Shown: positions 45,585 through 55,156 of the stretch, piece after piece
Layout: every line of letters begins with the position of its first letter
Numbering within the stretch: position 1 is the stretch's first letter
Assembly (NCBI RefSeq): GCF_003063435.1
Contig: NZ_NESL01000001.1
Span: 558,001 to 622,000, forward strand
DNA from: Limnohabitans sp. 2KL-1
GTDB taxonomy: Bacteria > Pseudomonadota > Gammaproteobacteria > Burkholderiales > Burkholderiaceae_C
Reading direction: 5' to 3'
Length of the DNA: 64,000 nt
The notes under the pieces: generated by a model
The model's database searches: none
Told to the model about the DNA's origin: nothing
What the model saw: only the letters and a program-made list of their open reading frames with translations
Translations under genes and position numbers: made by a program

Positions 45585-47327
45585 ATGAAAAACAAAAACG
45601 TGATCTTGCGCGACGAGTTGTCTTCGGTGTTGTGGCAATTGCGCCGCGAGTTTGCCGTGGTGGGGGTGTTCAGCATGGTGGTCAACCTGCTGATGCTCAC
45701 ACCTACGCTTTACATGCTGCAGGTGTATGACCGGGTCATGCTCAGTCAGAGCCAGACGACGCTGTTGGTGGTGTCCTTGATTTGTCTGTTCCTGTTCGGG
45801 GTGATGGCGTTTTCTGAGTGGGCGCGCTCGATTTTGCTGGTGCGCACGGGCGTTCGGCTCGATCAGTTGCTCAGCCAAAAGGTGTTCAATGGCACGTTTT
45901 TGGCGTACCTGAACCCCGGCGATTCGTCGCCGGCCAAAGCGTTTTCGGACCTGACGGCGGTGCGCCAGTTCTTGACGGGCAACGGCATCTTTGCCTTTTT
46001 TGACAGCCCTTGGGTGCCGATCTACATCGGGGTGCTGTTTTTGCTGCACCCTTGGCTGGGTGTGGTGGCGCTGGTGTTCGCGGTGGTGCAGGGCAGCATC
46101 GCCTGGTTTGGCCACCGCCAGAGCAAAGAGGCGCAGCTGATTTCCAGCCGTTCGCAGGCCGAGACGCAGGGGTTTTTGAGTTCCAAGCTGCGCAATGTGG
46201 ATGTGCTGGTGTCCATGGGCATGCTCGATGGCTTGTACCGTCGTTGGCAAGACAAGCAGCACAAGACTTTGTTGCTGGCGGGCAATGCGCAGCAGCAGAC
46301 CGGTGGCTTGACGGCGCTGAGCAAGTTTGTGCGTTATGCCCAGCAGTCGCTCAGTCTGGGGGCGGGGGCCTGGCTGGTGGTGGTGGGCGAGATCAGCCCT
46401 GGTGCCATGATCGCGGCCAACGTGCTGATGACCCGTGCGCTGGCGCCCATCGATTTGCTGGTGTCCACCTGGCCCAGTTTCTTGACGACCAAGGATGCGT
46501 TTGAGCGCTTGCGTGTCTTGCTCAAACTGACGCCTGCTGGCCGCACCGAAGTCTTGAACGCCAGACCCTTGGGGCAGTTGACGCTGGAGCATGTGGTGGT
46601 GAGTTTGCCGGGGCGTGACAAGCCGGTGCTGGACGATGTGAGTTTCACAACCTTGCCGGGCACGGTGACGGTGGTCCTGGGCCCGTCGGGCTCGGGCAAG
46701 TCCACCCTGGCGCGCGCCATGATGGGCATTGGCCATTTGCCGCAAAGCGGTCGTGTGCTGCTGGATGGCACGCCCATCACCGACTGGACGCGCGAGAGCC
46801 TGGGGCCGTATGTGGGTTATCTGCCGCAGGACATCGAGTTGTTTGATGGCACCGTGGCTGAAAACATTGCGCGCATTGGTGAGGTCAATTCCGAGGCGGT
46901 GATCGCGGCGGCTCAGGCGGCTGGTTTGCACCAGATGATTTTGCGGTTTCCTAAGGGCTATGACACGCCGATGGGGCAGGCGGGGGCGTTCTTGTCAGGC
47001 GGGCAACGTCAGCGTATTGGACTGGCGCGAGCCTTGTACGGTGAGCCTTCGCTGGTGGTGCTGGATGAGCCCAACGCCAATCTGGACGATGAGGGCGAAA
47101 AAGCCTTGGTGGGTGCCATGCAGTTGCTCAAGAGCAAAGGGGCCAATGTGGTGCTGATCAGCCACCGACCCGGTGTGCTGGCCGTGGCGGACCGTGTGGT
47201 GATCTTGCAAGACGGCAAGCTGGTGGCCAGCGGCCCGCGCGATGGCGTGCTGGAAGCGCTCAAAAAACAAAAAGAAGCGGCGGCCCTGGCGGCGGCGTCT
47301 GCCCCGTCGGCTGCACAGTCGGCTTAA
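45585..47327 (+). CDS. Type I secretion ABC exporter (permease/ATPase), second copy
   Basis: A 580-residue paralogue of the preceding exporter. The membrane part is at about 20-310 (LTPTLYMLQVYDRVMLSQS) and the ATPase part at about 335-560, with GPSGSGKSTLARAM, FLSGGQRQRIGLARAL and VVLDEPNANLDDEG. All catalytic motifs are intact in both copies, so neither looks decayed; a heterodimer or two exporters sharing one adaptor are both possible. ATG 45585 is preferred over earlier in-frame TTG codons because GAGGT lies just upstream. The C-terminus is Ala-rich. Confidence 0.92.
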   Translation: MKNKNVILRDELSSVLWQLRREFAVVGVFSMVVNLLMLTPTLYMLQVYDRVMLSQSQTTLLVVSLICLFLFGVMAFSEWARSILLVRTGVRLDQLLSQKVFNGTFLAYLNPGDSSPAKAFSDLTAVRQFLTGNGIFAFFDSPWVPIYIGVLFLLHPWLGVVALVFAVVQGSIAWFGHRQSKEAQLISSRSQAETQGFLSSKLRNVDVLVSMGMLDGLYRRWQDKQHKTLLLAGNAQQQTGGLTALSKFVRYAQQSLSLGAGAWLVVVGEISPGAMIAANVLMTRALAPIDLLVSTWPSFLTTKDAFERLRVLLKLTPAGRTEVLNARPLGQLTLEHVVVSLPGRDKPVLDDVSFTTLPGTVTVVLGPSGSGKSTLARAMMGIGHLPQSGRVLLDGTPITDWTRESLGPYVGYLPQDIELFDGTVAENIARIGEVNSEAVIAAAQAAGLHQMILRFPKGYDTPMGQAGAFLSGGQRQRIGLARALYGEPSLVVLDEPNANLDDEGEKALVGAMQLLKSKGANVVLISHRPGVLAVADRVVILQDGKLVASGPRDGVLEALKKQKEAAALAAASAPSAAQSA

Positions 47328-47349
47328 ACATTTTTCTAGAGGTCTGGTG

Positions 47350-48726
47350 ATGTCGAATCAAAAATTATCCAAGCAGTTGGGCGCGCAGGTGGAAGATGCG
47401 CAGGTCGCCCGTTCGAGCGACGAGAACGCTTTGCGCGCTTCGGCCGACACGCGGGGCATTGCCCGCAAGGGCTTGTGGGTGCTGGGTTTGGGCTTTGGCG
47501 GGTTTTTGCTGTGGGCCAGTTTGGCACCTCTGGACGAGGGTGTGCCCAGCATGGGCACCGTGGCCATTGACACCAAACGCAAGGCGGTGCAGCACTTGTC
47601 GGGCGGTATCGTCAAGGAGGTGCTGGTGCGCGAGGGCGACGAAGTCAAGGCCGACCAGGTGTTGATGCGACTGGATTCGGCGGTGAGCCGGGCCAACTTT
47701 GAGTCGGTGCGCCAGCGTTATGTGGGGCTGAGCGCCATGCAAAGCCGTTTGCAGGCCGAGCAGCAGGGTTTGGCCAAAATCACCTTCCAACCCGAAGTGC
47801 TGGAGGCCATGAGCGACCCGGAGATTCTGGCGCAGGTGAACAACCAGCGTCAGTTGTTTGAATCGCGCAAGCAGGCCTTGAAGGCCGAGTTGCAGAGCAT
47901 GCAAGAAAGCGTGAAGGGTTTGAAAGCACAGCGCGAGGCGTCTCAGGAGGTTTTGCTGGAGCGGCAAAAGCAGTTGCTGCTGGTCAAGGATGAATTGGCC
48001 AATATCCGCGAATTGGTCAAGGATGGTTATGCCCCGCGCAACCGTCAATCGGAGCTCGAACGCATGCAGGCCGATACGCAGGCATCGATCGCCGAGTTGT
48101 CGGGTGCCGTGTTGCGGGCGACCAGTTCCATGGCCGAGCTGAACCAGCGCATGCTGGCGCGCCAGTCCGAGTACCGCAAGGAAGTGGAAACCCAACTGGC
48201 CGATGTGGCACGCGAGGTGCAGGCCGATGCTGAAAAATATGTGGCGCAAAAGCAGGATCTGCAGCGCGTCGACATCCGTTCGCCCGCAGCAGGTCATGTC
48301 ATGGGCCTGGCCGTGCAGACGGTGGGTGCCGTGGTGCAGCCCGGACAAAAATTGATGGACGTGGTGCCACAAGAGCAGGACCTGTTGCTGGAGGCGCACA
48401 TTGCCCCGCATTTGATCGACAAGATTTCGGTGGGTTTGCTGGCGGACATTCGCTTCAACACCTTTGCCCACTCGCCCCAGTTGGTGGTGGAGGGCAAGGT
48501 GCTGTCGATTTCGGGCGACTTGGTCACCGACCCCCAAAACCCGCAGGTGTCGCACTTCCTGGCGCGCTTGCAGGTCACGCCCGAAGGCAAAAAGACCCTC
48601 GGCGCACGTCAATTGCAGCCAGGCATGCCGGCCGAGATCGTGATCAAGACGGGTGAGCGGTCGATGCTGAAATATTTGCTGAACCCCTTGCTCAAGCGCA
48701 TGGCCGGCGCCATGAAGGAGGAATGA
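47350..48726 (+). CDS. Type I secretion membrane-fusion protein (HlyD family)
   Basis: A 458-residue periplasmic adaptor joining the ABC exporter to the outer-membrane channel. It has one N-terminal helix (LWVLGLGFGGFLLWASLAP), the first lipoyl/barrel half (GTVAIDTKRKAVQHLSGGIV), a long coiled-coil hairpin (about 115-300), then the second half with DIRSPAAGHVMGLAVQTVG and PEGKKTLGARQLQPGMPAEI, all typical of HlyD/PrtE. ATG 47350 is chosen because the helix is then close to the N-terminus; a longer frame would run into the upstream gene. It lies 22 bases after the second exporter. Confidence 0.93.
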   Translation: MSNQKLSKQLGAQVEDAQVARSSDENALRASADTRGIARKGLWVLGLGFGGFLLWASLAPLDEGVPSMGTVAIDTKRKAVQHLSGGIVKEVLVREGDEVKADQVLMRLDSAVSRANFESVRQRYVGLSAMQSRLQAEQQGLAKITFQPEVLEAMSDPEILAQVNNQRQLFESRKQALKAELQSMQESVKGLKAQREASQEVLLERQKQLLLVKDELANIRELVKDGYAPRNRQSELERMQADTQASIAELSGAVLRATSSMAELNQRMLARQSEYRKEVETQLADVAREVQADAEKYVAQKQDLQRVDIRSPAAGHVMGLAVQTVGAVVQPGQKLMDVVPQEQDLLLEAHIAPHLIDKISVGLLADIRFNTFAHSPQLVVEGKVLSISGDLVTDPQNPQVSHFLARLQVTPEGKKTLGARQLQPGMPAEIVIKTGERSMLKYLLNPLLKRMAGAMKEE

Positions 48727-50045
48727 TGGCCATGCCGATCAAAACCACCCTGCTGGGCTTGGCCTTGGCCAGCTCGGCCTGGAGCGTGCAGGCCATGAGC
48801 TTGCTGGACGCCTACAAAACGGCGCTGGAGCAAGATGCCACCATTCGCTCTGCGCGTGCGGCGCTGGATGTGGGGCGTGAGCGTTTGCCGCAAGCCAAGT
48901 CCCAGCTGCTGCCCAGCGTGTCGGCCAACGTGGCGCGCAACAGCAATCAGCTGCAGACCACCACATCGACAGTCACCAAGGAAGACTATTTCAGCGACAA
49001 CAAGACTTTGTCTTTGCGTCAGCCGCTGTTCAACCTGCAGCGCTTCTTTCAGTACAAGCAGGCCCAGGATGTGGTGACCGAGGCCGAGGCCACGTTCGAG
49101 CGTGAATTGCAAAACCTGACGGTGCGGGTGGGCGCGGCTTACCTGGAAGCCTTGCTCAGTGCCGAGCAGCTGAAGCTGGTTCTGGTGCAAAAGCAGCAGT
49201 ACCAGACCGTGTTGGCGGCCGCCCAAAAGGCGCTGGTGGCGGGCACAGGCACCCGGACCGACATTGACGAGGCCAAAGCCCGTCTGGACATGGCGCTGGC
49301 GCAGGAGCTGGAGGCTCGCCAAAACGAGGATTACACACGCCGCCAGTTGGAAATTTTGCTGAACCAGCCGGTGGCCCAGTTGAACCTGCTCAAGCCCACG
49401 GGTTTGCAGGCCATGCCCACCCTGGCGCACGACCTGAATGGCTGGATTGAAAAGGCTTTGGCCCAAAGCCCCGAAGTCAAGGCCCTGGAGGCGCGCTTGC
49501 AGGCGGCCACCAAAGAGATCCAGAAAGCTCGGGCCGGTCACGCGCCCACCCTGGATGCGGTGCTGCAATGGTCCGACAGTGGCAGTGAAAACGTCACGCG
49601 CCTGAACTCGCGTTTTGAGAACAAGGCCATTGGTTTTCAGTTGACGATTCCCTTGTACCAAGGCGGGTATGTCAGCTCTCTGGAACGCCAGGCCGCCGCT
49701 GACAAGCTGCGCCAACAAGAAGCGCTGGAGGCTTTGCGCCGTGACCTGGGCTTGCGCGTGCACCGTGAATACCGTGGCGTGACCGAGGGCGTGCTGAAAA
49801 TCCGTGCGCTGGAGCAAGCCCTCAAGTCCAATGAGCAGTTGTTGGACTCCACGCTCAAGTCGGTGCGCGCCGGGGTGCGCAGTCAGCTGGATGTGTTGAA
49901 CGCCGAGCAACAACTGGCCACGGCCAGCCGTGACCTGATTCAGGCACGCTACAGCTACCTGATGTCGCGCTTGCGCCTGTACTCGCTCAGCGGAGAAGAC
50001 CCCTTGGCCGCTGTGGAGGAAATCAACGCGGCATTTGCGCCGTGA
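48723..50045 (+). CDS. TolC-like outer-membrane channel of the type I secretion system
   Basis: A 440-residue outer-membrane efflux protein with a signal peptide (MPIKTTLLGLALASSAWSVQA) and two OEP repeats of helical hairpins. It begins SLLDAYKTALEQDATIRSARAALD and ends with RSQLDVLNAEQQLATASRDL, both typical of PrtF/TolC proteins. The ATGA overlap with the adaptor gene completes a four-gene export operon. Its likely substrates are the two surface proteins and the subtilase in this window. Confidence 0.92.
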   Translation: MMAMPIKTTLLGLALASSAWSVQAMSLLDAYKTALEQDATIRSARAALDVGRERLPQAKSQLLPSVSANVARNSNQLQTTTSTVTKEDYFSDNKTLSLRQPLFNLQRFFQYKQAQDVVTEAEATFERELQNLTVRVGAAYLEALLSAEQLKLVLVQKQQYQTVLAAAQKALVAGTGTRTDIDEAKARLDMALAQELEARQNEDYTRRQLEILLNQPVAQLNLLKPTGLQAMPTLAHDLNGWIEKALAQSPEVKALEARLQAATKEIQKARAGHAPTLDAVLQWSDSGSENVTRLNSRFENKAIGFQLTIPLYQGGYVSSLERQAAADKLRQQEALEALRRDLGLRVHREYRGVTEGVLKIRALEQALKSNEQLLDSTLKSVRAGVRSQLDVLNAEQQLATASRDLIQARYSYLMSRLRLYSLSGEDPLAAVEEINAAFAP

Positions 50046-50071
50046 ACTGAGCGCCAGGTTTTTGCTGCTGT

Positions 50072-50860
50072 TCAGATTTGGCGTTGGCCCAGCAAATGCT
50101 TGGCCAGTTCTGAAAATCCGGCCCCTCGTTCAGCCGATGTGATGTAGCGCGGCGGGTGTGTCAGTTGCGCCTCAAAGCGGCGAATGTTGGCCACGCCCAC
50201 GCTGTGCGCAAAGTGCGCAAACATCACCTGGTCGTTGGTCGAATCGCCCACATAGACCCAGCGGTCGATCTCGGCATCCAGATCGCGCCCCCACAGTTCG
50301 CGCACGATCCAGCGCGCCCCGGTCAGCTTGCTGTGCTGGCCAAACCAGCCGTTGATGTGGATGCTGCTGACGGTGGCGGTCATGCCTTCGGCCTGCATGA
50401 GGCGCACCACCTCATTGATGGCGGTTTGCGCCAAGTGGGTGAATTCGCCGTGGTCAATCGCGATGTCGGTCTCGCGGCCTGCGCTGTCTTGCGAACGGCC
50501 AGCGCCTGGCACTGTGCGCTCGATGTGGGTCAGCACCTGTTGCATGCGGGCGAAGTGGGCAGTGCGTGTGTCGGCGTCTTGCTGGTACAGCTTGCGCAGG
50601 CCCTGACCGGGCATGTGTTGCAGCCCCACCGCACCGTTTTCCGCCACGATCGCATCCACCGGCCAGCGGGCCGCAAACGGCTCGCTCCAGCCCACAGGCC
50701 TGCCGGTGATCGGCACCACATGCAGCCCCGCCGCTTTCAGATCGGCCAGCGCCTGCAAGGCATCGGGCGTGATGGCCCCGTCGGTGGTCAGCGTGTCGTC
50801 GATGTCGGTGAAGACGCCGACGATGGCGCGGGGAACCTGCCAGCTGGAGACGGGTTGCAT
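50072..50860 (-). CDS. HAD-superfamily (IIB) phosphatase
   Basis: A 262-residue cytoplasmic hydrolase. Motif I is VGVFTDIDDTLTTDG, in which the two catalytic Asp residues sit in DIDDT. ITGRPVGWSEPFA holds the motif II region and VAENGAV marks the cap boundary of the Cof/MPGP type. Motif IV is YVGDSTNDQVMF. This subgroup includes sugar-phosphate phosphatases; the substrate cannot be assigned. ATG 50860 is used because upstream codons run into a palindromic repeat. It is downstream of prfC on the same strand. Confidence 0.83.
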   Translation of the reverse strand: MQPVSSWQVPRAIVGVFTDIDDTLTTDGAITPDALQALADLKAAGLHVVPITGRPVGWSEPFAARWPVDAIVAENGAVGLQHMPGQGLRKLYQQDADTRTAHFARMQQVLTHIERTVPGAGRSQDSAGRETDIAIDHGEFTHLAQTAINEVVRLMQAEGMTATVSSIHINGWFGQHSKLTGARWIVRELWGRDLDAEIDRWVYVGDSTNDQVMFAHFAHSVGVANIRRFEAQLTHPPRYITSAERGAGFSELAKHLLGQRQI

Positions 50861-50881
50861 CAGTGAAAGTCGCTTTGAATC

Positions 50882-50902
50882 AATTGGGGTCAGATCCCAA
50901 TT
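50882..50902. repeat. Short palindromic repeat (GGGGTCAGATCCC type)
   Basis: AATTGGGGTCAGATCCCAATT is an imperfect palindrome, given here in pieces of a 21-base element: arms AATTGGG/CCCAATT around GTCAGAT. A closely similar element is at 62393-62417. It fills most of the 53-base gap between prfC and the HAD gene. Elements of this type are dispersed in many betaproteobacterial genomes, as far as I recall. Confidence 0.7.
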
Positions 50903-50913
50903 ATTTTTCAAAT

Positions 50914-52542
50914 TTATCCAGCCGATCCCAAGGCCAGCCCCGCGTGCTCGCGCAGTGGGTGGAAGTGGATCTTGGGAAAGCGCTCTTGCGCCAGTCGCAC
51001 GTCATACGGGCTGGTGCACAAGTAAGCCAGCGTGCCTGCCGCGTCGAGCGACATGCGCTGCGGGTAGGCGTTGGTGAACTCGCGCAGCTCAGCCGGGGTG
51101 TCGGCGGTGATCCAGCGGGCACCGGTGTACTGGCAGCCTTCGAGGCGCACGTCGCAGTCGTATTCGGCTTTGAGGCGGTGCTGCACCACCTCAAACTGCA
51201 GCTGACCCACCGCGCCGAGCAGCATGGGGCCGCCGATTTCGGGTTTGAAGACCTGGATCGCGCCTTCTTCGCCGAGTTGGTCCAGGCCGGTTTGCAGTTG
51301 TTTGGTGCGCAGCGGGTTCTTCAGGATCACGGTCATGAAGAGTTCGGGCGCGAAGAAGGGCAGGCCGGTGAATTGCAGGTTGGCACCGTCGGTGATGGTG
51401 TCGCCCAGCTGCACACCGCCGTGGGTGGTGAAACCGATGATGTCGCCCGCGTAGGCTTCGTCCACCGCTTCACGCCGTTGCGATAGGAAGGTGACCACGC
51501 TGGTGGGCCGCAGCTCTTTGCCGGTGCGCTGCACCTTGAGTTTCATGCCGGGGGTGTATTTGCCCGAGGCCATGCGCACGAACGCGATGCGGTCGCGGTG
51601 GTTGGCGTCCATGTTGGCCTGCACCTTGAACACCACGCCCGAGAACGCGCTGTCTTCGGGCTGGATTTCTTTGACCACGGGCTGCTTGTTGACCAGCAGG
51701 TTGCTGGTGCGGGGCTTGGGTGCGGGGGCGAGATCCACCAAGGCGTCGAGCACTTCCATCACACCGAAGTTGTTCACGCCGGAGCCAAAGAACACCGGCG
51801 TTTGCTTGCCCGCCAAGAAGGCCGCTTCGTCAAAGGCGGGCGATGCGCCAGTGGCCAGCTCCATGCTGTCCATCGCGGTTTGCCATTCCAGGCCAAAGCG
51901 CTCGGACAGCTGGGCTTGCTCGGTGAGCGGAATGGTTTCAAAGTCTTGCGGCAGTCGCTCACTGCCAGAGTCGAATACCGTCATGGCCTGGGTGCGCAGG
52001 TTGATGATGCCGCCAAAGCTCTTGCCTTGGCCCACAGGCCAGGTCATGGGCACGCAGGGCATGCCCAGCTCGCGCTCGACTTCATCGAGGATGTCGAGCG
52101 GGTCGCGCACTTCGCGGTCCATCTTGTTCACAAAGGTGATGATGGGCGTGTCGCGCTGACGGCACACTTCGATCAGGCGGCGGGTCTGGGCCTCCACGCC
52201 GTTGGCCGCGTCGATCACCATCAGCGCCGAGTCCACGGCAGTCAGCACGCGGTAGGTGTCTTCCGAGAAGTCTTTGTGGCCGGGGGTGTCAAGCAGGTTG
52301 ATGACGTGGTCGCGGTACAGCATCTGCATGACCGACGAAGCCACCGAAATGCCACGCTGCTTTTCGATTTCCATCCAGTCCGACGTCGCATGGCGCGAGG
52401 CCTTGCGGGCCTTGACCGAGCCGGCGATCTGGATCGCGCCCGAGAACAGCAGCAGCTTTTCGGTCAGCGTGGTTTTACCCGCGTCGGGGTGGGAAATGAT
52501 GGCAAAAGTCCGGCGGCGCCGGGTTTCGTGGGCGTAGGTCAC
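50914..52542 (-). CDS. prfC: Peptide chain release factor 3
   Basis: A 542-residue translational GTPase that removes RF1/RF2 from the ribosome after termination. Switch and nucleotide motifs: ISHPDAGKTTLTEKLL (G1), DTPGHKDFSEDTYR (G3) and TFVNKMDRE (G4). The RF3-specific block SDWMEIEKQRGISV follows the G1 region, and the beta-barrel and C-terminal domains are complete. It points away from ahcY; the space between the two starts contains the ahcY promoter and riboswitch. Confidence 0.97.
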   Translation of the reverse strand: MTYAHETRRRRTFAIISHPDAGKTTLTEKLLLFSGAIQIAGSVKARKASRHATSDWMEIEKQRGISVASSVMQMLYRDHVINLLDTPGHKDFSEDTYRVLTAVDSALMVIDAANGVEAQTRRLIEVCRQRDTPIITFVNKMDREVRDPLDILDEVERELGMPCVPMTWPVGQGKSFGGIINLRTQAMTVFDSGSERLPQDFETIPLTEQAQLSERFGLEWQTAMDSMELATGASPAFDEAAFLAGKQTPVFFGSGVNNFGVMEVLDALVDLAPAPKPRTSNLLVNKQPVVKEIQPEDSAFSGVVFKVQANMDANHRDRIAFVRMASGKYTPGMKLKVQRTGKELRPTSVVTFLSQRREAVDEAYAGDIIGFTTHGGVQLGDTITDGANLQFTGLPFFAPELFMTVILKNPLRTKQLQTGLDQLGEEGAIQVFKPEIGGPMLLGAVGQLQFEVVQHRLKAEYDCDVRLEGCQYTGARWITADTPAELREFTNAYPQRMSLDAAGTLAYLCTSPYDVRLAQERFPKIHFHPLREHAGLALGSAG

Positions 52543-52655
52543 AAGGGGTCCTGAGGTCGTGCAAGCGGCAAAACGCGCCTGTCGTGGCCACGCCCGGGCG
52601 GGCTGGCAAAAGCGATGATTTTACCGGCAGGGCATGCAGTGCAGTCGGTTGTTCG

Positions 52656-52661
52656 TATAAT
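52656..52661 (+). promoter_or_regulatory. -10 box of the ahcY promoter
   Basis: TATAAT is a perfect -10 consensus and places the start of transcription at about 52668, right before the riboswitch. The -35 region (around 52633-52638) is weak. Confidence 0.7.
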
Positions 52662-52668
52662 CGCCAAC

Positions 52669-52758
52669 TTCCGAGGAGCGTTGCAGCGCCCCCTGGCTTT
52701 GAACAAAGCTGGCAGCGGGGCGTGAGGCTCGGAACACTTCAACAGCAACGACGCTCAT
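52669..52758 (+). ncRNA. S-adenosylhomocysteine (SAH) riboswitch
   Basis: The leader of ahcY carries the conserved SAH-riboswitch blocks in order: CCGAGGAGCGTTGC, then a variable hairpin, GAGGCTCGG, and finally CAACGACGCTC. The first block pairs with GGCTCGG (P1) and with the 3' CAACG...GCTC element (P4/pseudoknot). SAH binding turns on genes that dispose of SAH, which fits the adenosylhomocysteinase just downstream. About 87 bases separate the aptamer from the ATG. Confidence 0.9.
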
Positions 52759-52845
52759 CCACTCGACGTGCGGTGAGCCTGTTTTTCCCATCCAGTGCTT
52801 TCACCCATGCGTGTGGCTTCTTCACATTTGCTTTGGAGCTGAAAA

Positions 52846-54279
52846 ATGAATGCACGTTTGAACACCGCCCTCAACGCCGATTGCGTCATCGCCGACATCG
52901 GCCTGGCCGACTGGGGCCGCAAAGAGATCAAGATCGCCGAAACCGAAATGCCCGGCCTGATGGCCATTCGCGAAGAGTTCGCCAAGGCCCAGCCCCTGAA
53001 GGGCGCGCGCATTACCGGTTCGCTGCACATGACCATCCAGACGGCCGTGTTGATCGAGACCTTGCAAGCCCTGGGTGCCCATGTGCGCTGGGCGTCTTGC
53101 AACATCTTCTCGACCCAAGACCACGCCGCTGCGGCCATCGCCGCCAAGGGCACACCTGTGTTCGCCATCAAGGGCGAAACTTTGGCCGACTACTGGGATT
53201 ACACGCATCGCATTTTTGACTTCGGCGCGGCAGGCACCGAAGGCGAAGGCCCCAACATGATCCTGGATGACGGTGGTGATGCCACGCTGTTGATGCACCT
53301 GGGCAAGCGCGCTGAAAAAGACGCCAGCCTGATCGCCAACCCCACCAGCGAAGAAGAGACCTGCCTGTTCAACGCCATCAAGGCCAAGTTGGCCGTGGAC
53401 CCGACCTGGTACAGCCGCAAGGGCGCGCACATCATTGGCGTGACCGAAGAGACCACCACCGGCGTGTTGCGCCTGAACGAAATGGCCGCCAAGGGCAGCC
53501 TGATGTTCCGCGCCATCAACGTGAACGACTCGGTGACCAAGAGCAAGTTCGACAACCTGTACGGCTGCCGCGAATCTTTGGTGGACTCCATCAAGCGTGC
53601 CACCGACGTGATGATCGCGGGCAAAGTGGCTTGTGTGGCCGGTTACGGCGACGTGGGCAAGGGCTCTGCCCAAGCCCTGCGCGCCTTGAGCGCCCAAGTG
53701 TGGGTGACCGAAATTGACCCGATCAACGCCCTGCAAGCCGCGATGGAAGGCTACAAAGTCGTGACCATGGAATACGCCGCCGACAAGTGCGACATCTTCG
53801 TGTCGGCCACCGGCAATAAGAATGTGATTCGCTACGAGCACATGGCCGCTATGAAAGACGAAGCCATCGTTTGCAACATCGGCCACTTCGACAACGAAAT
53901 CGACGTCGCTTCGCTGGAAAAGCTGCAGTGGGACGAGATCAAGCCCCAAGTCGACCACGTCATCTTCCCCGATGGCAAGAAGATCACCCTGCTGGCCAAA
54001 GGCCGCTTGGTGAACCTGGGTTGCGCCACCGGCCACCCCAGCTTCGTGATGTCGTCCAGCTTTGCCAACCAGACCATCGCCCAGATCGAGCTGTTCACCA
54101 AGCAAGACCAGTACGAGTCCGGCAAGGTCTATGTGTTGCCCAAGCACTTGGACGAAAAAGTGGCCCGCCTGCACCTGAAGAAAGTCGGCGCTCAGCTGAC
54201 CGAACTCACGGACGAGCAAGCCGCTTACATCGGCGTGTCCAAAAACGGCCCTTACAAGGCCAATACCTACCGTTACTGA
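52846..54279 (+). CDS. ahcY: Adenosylhomocysteinase
   Basis: Hydrolyses S-adenosylhomocysteine to homocysteine and adenosine, relieving product inhibition of methyltransferases. At 477 residues it is full length. Substrate blocks [16 protein letters not shown] and [20 protein letters not shown], the NAD-binding [14 protein letters not shown], and the C-terminal KANTYRY (the Lys/Tyr tail that reaches a neighbouring subunit) are all present. It is preceded by an SAH riboswitch and followed by tlyA and metF in one operon. This operon closes the methyl cycle on which at least four methyltransferase-type genes in this window draw. Confidence 0.98.
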   Translation: MNARLNTALNADCVIADIGLADWGRKEIKIAETEMPGLMAIREEFAKAQPLKGARITGSLHMTIQTAVLIETLQALGAHVRWASCNIFSTQDHAAAAIAAKGTPVFAIKGETLADYWDYTHRIFDFGAAGTEGEGPNMILDDGGDATLLMHLGKRAEKDASLIANPTSEEETCLFNAIKAKLAVDPTWYSRKGAHIIGVTEETTTGVLRLNEMAAKGSLMFRAINVNDSVTKSKFDNLYGCRESLVDSIKRATDVMIAGKVACVAGYGDVGKGSAQALRALSAQVWVTEIDPINALQAAMEGYKVVTMEYAADKCDIFVSATGNKNVIRYEHMAAMKDEAIVCNIGHFDNEIDVASLEKLQWDEIKPQVDHVIFPDGKKITLLAKGRLVNLGCATGHPSFVMSSSFANQTIAQIELFTKQDQYESGKVYVLPKHLDEKVARLHLKKVGAQLTELTDEQAAYIGVSKNGPYKANTYRY

Positions 54280-54289
54280 AATTCACCGC

Positions 54290-55138
54290 ATGCGCATTGA
54301 TCAACTTCTCGTCGAACGCGGCTTGGCCGCATCCCGCTCCCAGGCTCAGCGACTGATCGCCGGGGGCGTGCAGTGGCAGTTGCCCGACGGGAGTTGGCGT
54401 GCGGTGGTGAAAAACCGCGACGAAGTGCCCGAGGGCGCTGCTCTGCAGTTGCTCGACGATGCCGAGTCGCGCTACGTCTCACGCGGTGGCCTCAAGCTTG
54501 AAGGGGCCTTGAAGGCCACGGGCGTGCAGGTGGACGGCTTGCGCTGTCTGGATGTGGGCCAGAGTACAGGTGGCTTCACAGATTGTTTGCTGCAGCACGG
54601 CGCGGCCGAGGTGGTGGGCATTGACGTGGGCCACGCCCAGGTGCATCCGCGCATTCGCGAAGACGAACGTGTGGTCTGCATCGAAGGCGTGAACGCCCGC
54701 GAGCTGGAGCCCGGCGACGAGCGCATTCCCGAGGCGCTGGAGGGCTTTGACCTAGTGGTGGGCGATGTGTCTTTCATCTCGCTCACCTTGGTGCTGCCGG
54801 GCGTGGTGCATTTGCTCAAGCCCACGGGGCAGCTGCTGATGCTGGTGAAACCCCAGTTTGAATTGCAGCCGGGCCAGGTGGGCAAGGGCGGCATCGTCAA
54901 AGACGACAGCCATTACCCTTTCATCGAAAACCGCGTTCGCACGGCTTTGACCGATTTGGGCATGCAGGTGACGGCCTGGCTGGACAGCCCGATTGAGGGG
55001 GGCGATGGCAACCGCGAATTTTTTGTGCAGGCCTGCTGGCCTGACCCGGCAGCGGTGCTGCCCGCACGCGAAAAAGCGCGTGAAGCCCACGAGGCCGATC
55101 TGGCCGCCAAGGCCTATGCCAAGGCCAACGACTATTGA
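54290..55138 (+). CDS. tlyA: TlyA-type rRNA 2'-O-methyltransferase
   Basis: A 282-residue protein: N-terminal S4 RNA-binding domain (MRIDQLLVERGLAASRSQAQ) and an FtsJ-like methyltransferase domain with LDVGQSTGGFTDCLLQHGA, GDVSFISLTLVLP and a late KPQFE. TlyA of mycobacteria methylates cytidines in 16S and 23S rRNA; the same activity is likely but not shown here. It lies ten bases after ahcY. A Gln (VGQST) stands where Ala is more common in the glycine loop. Confidence 0.9.
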   Translation: MRIDQLLVERGLAASRSQAQRLIAGGVQWQLPDGSWRAVVKNRDEVPEGAALQLLDDAESRYVSRGGLKLEGALKATGVQVDGLRCLDVGQSTGGFTDCLLQHGAAEVVGIDVGHAQVHPRIREDERVVCIEGVNARELEPGDERIPEALEGFDLVVGDVSFISLTLVLPGVVHLLKPTGQLLMLVKPQFELQPGQVGKGGIVKDDSHYPFIENRVRTALTDLGMQVTAWLDSPIEGGDGNREFFVQACWPDPAAVLPAREKAREAHEADLAAKAYAKANDY

Positions 55139-55156
55139 ATTTTTGAAGGTGACGTG

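Noticed and set aside
45531..48612. Long minus-strand frames opposite the exporter and adaptor genes
   Set aside because: His/Gln/Arg-rich translations typical of the complement of GC-rich coding sequence; the plus strand holds complete secretion proteins.
50914..52554. A 318-codon plus-strand frame opposite prfC
   Set aside because: prfC is complete and unmistakable on the minus strand; the opposite frame has no domain.
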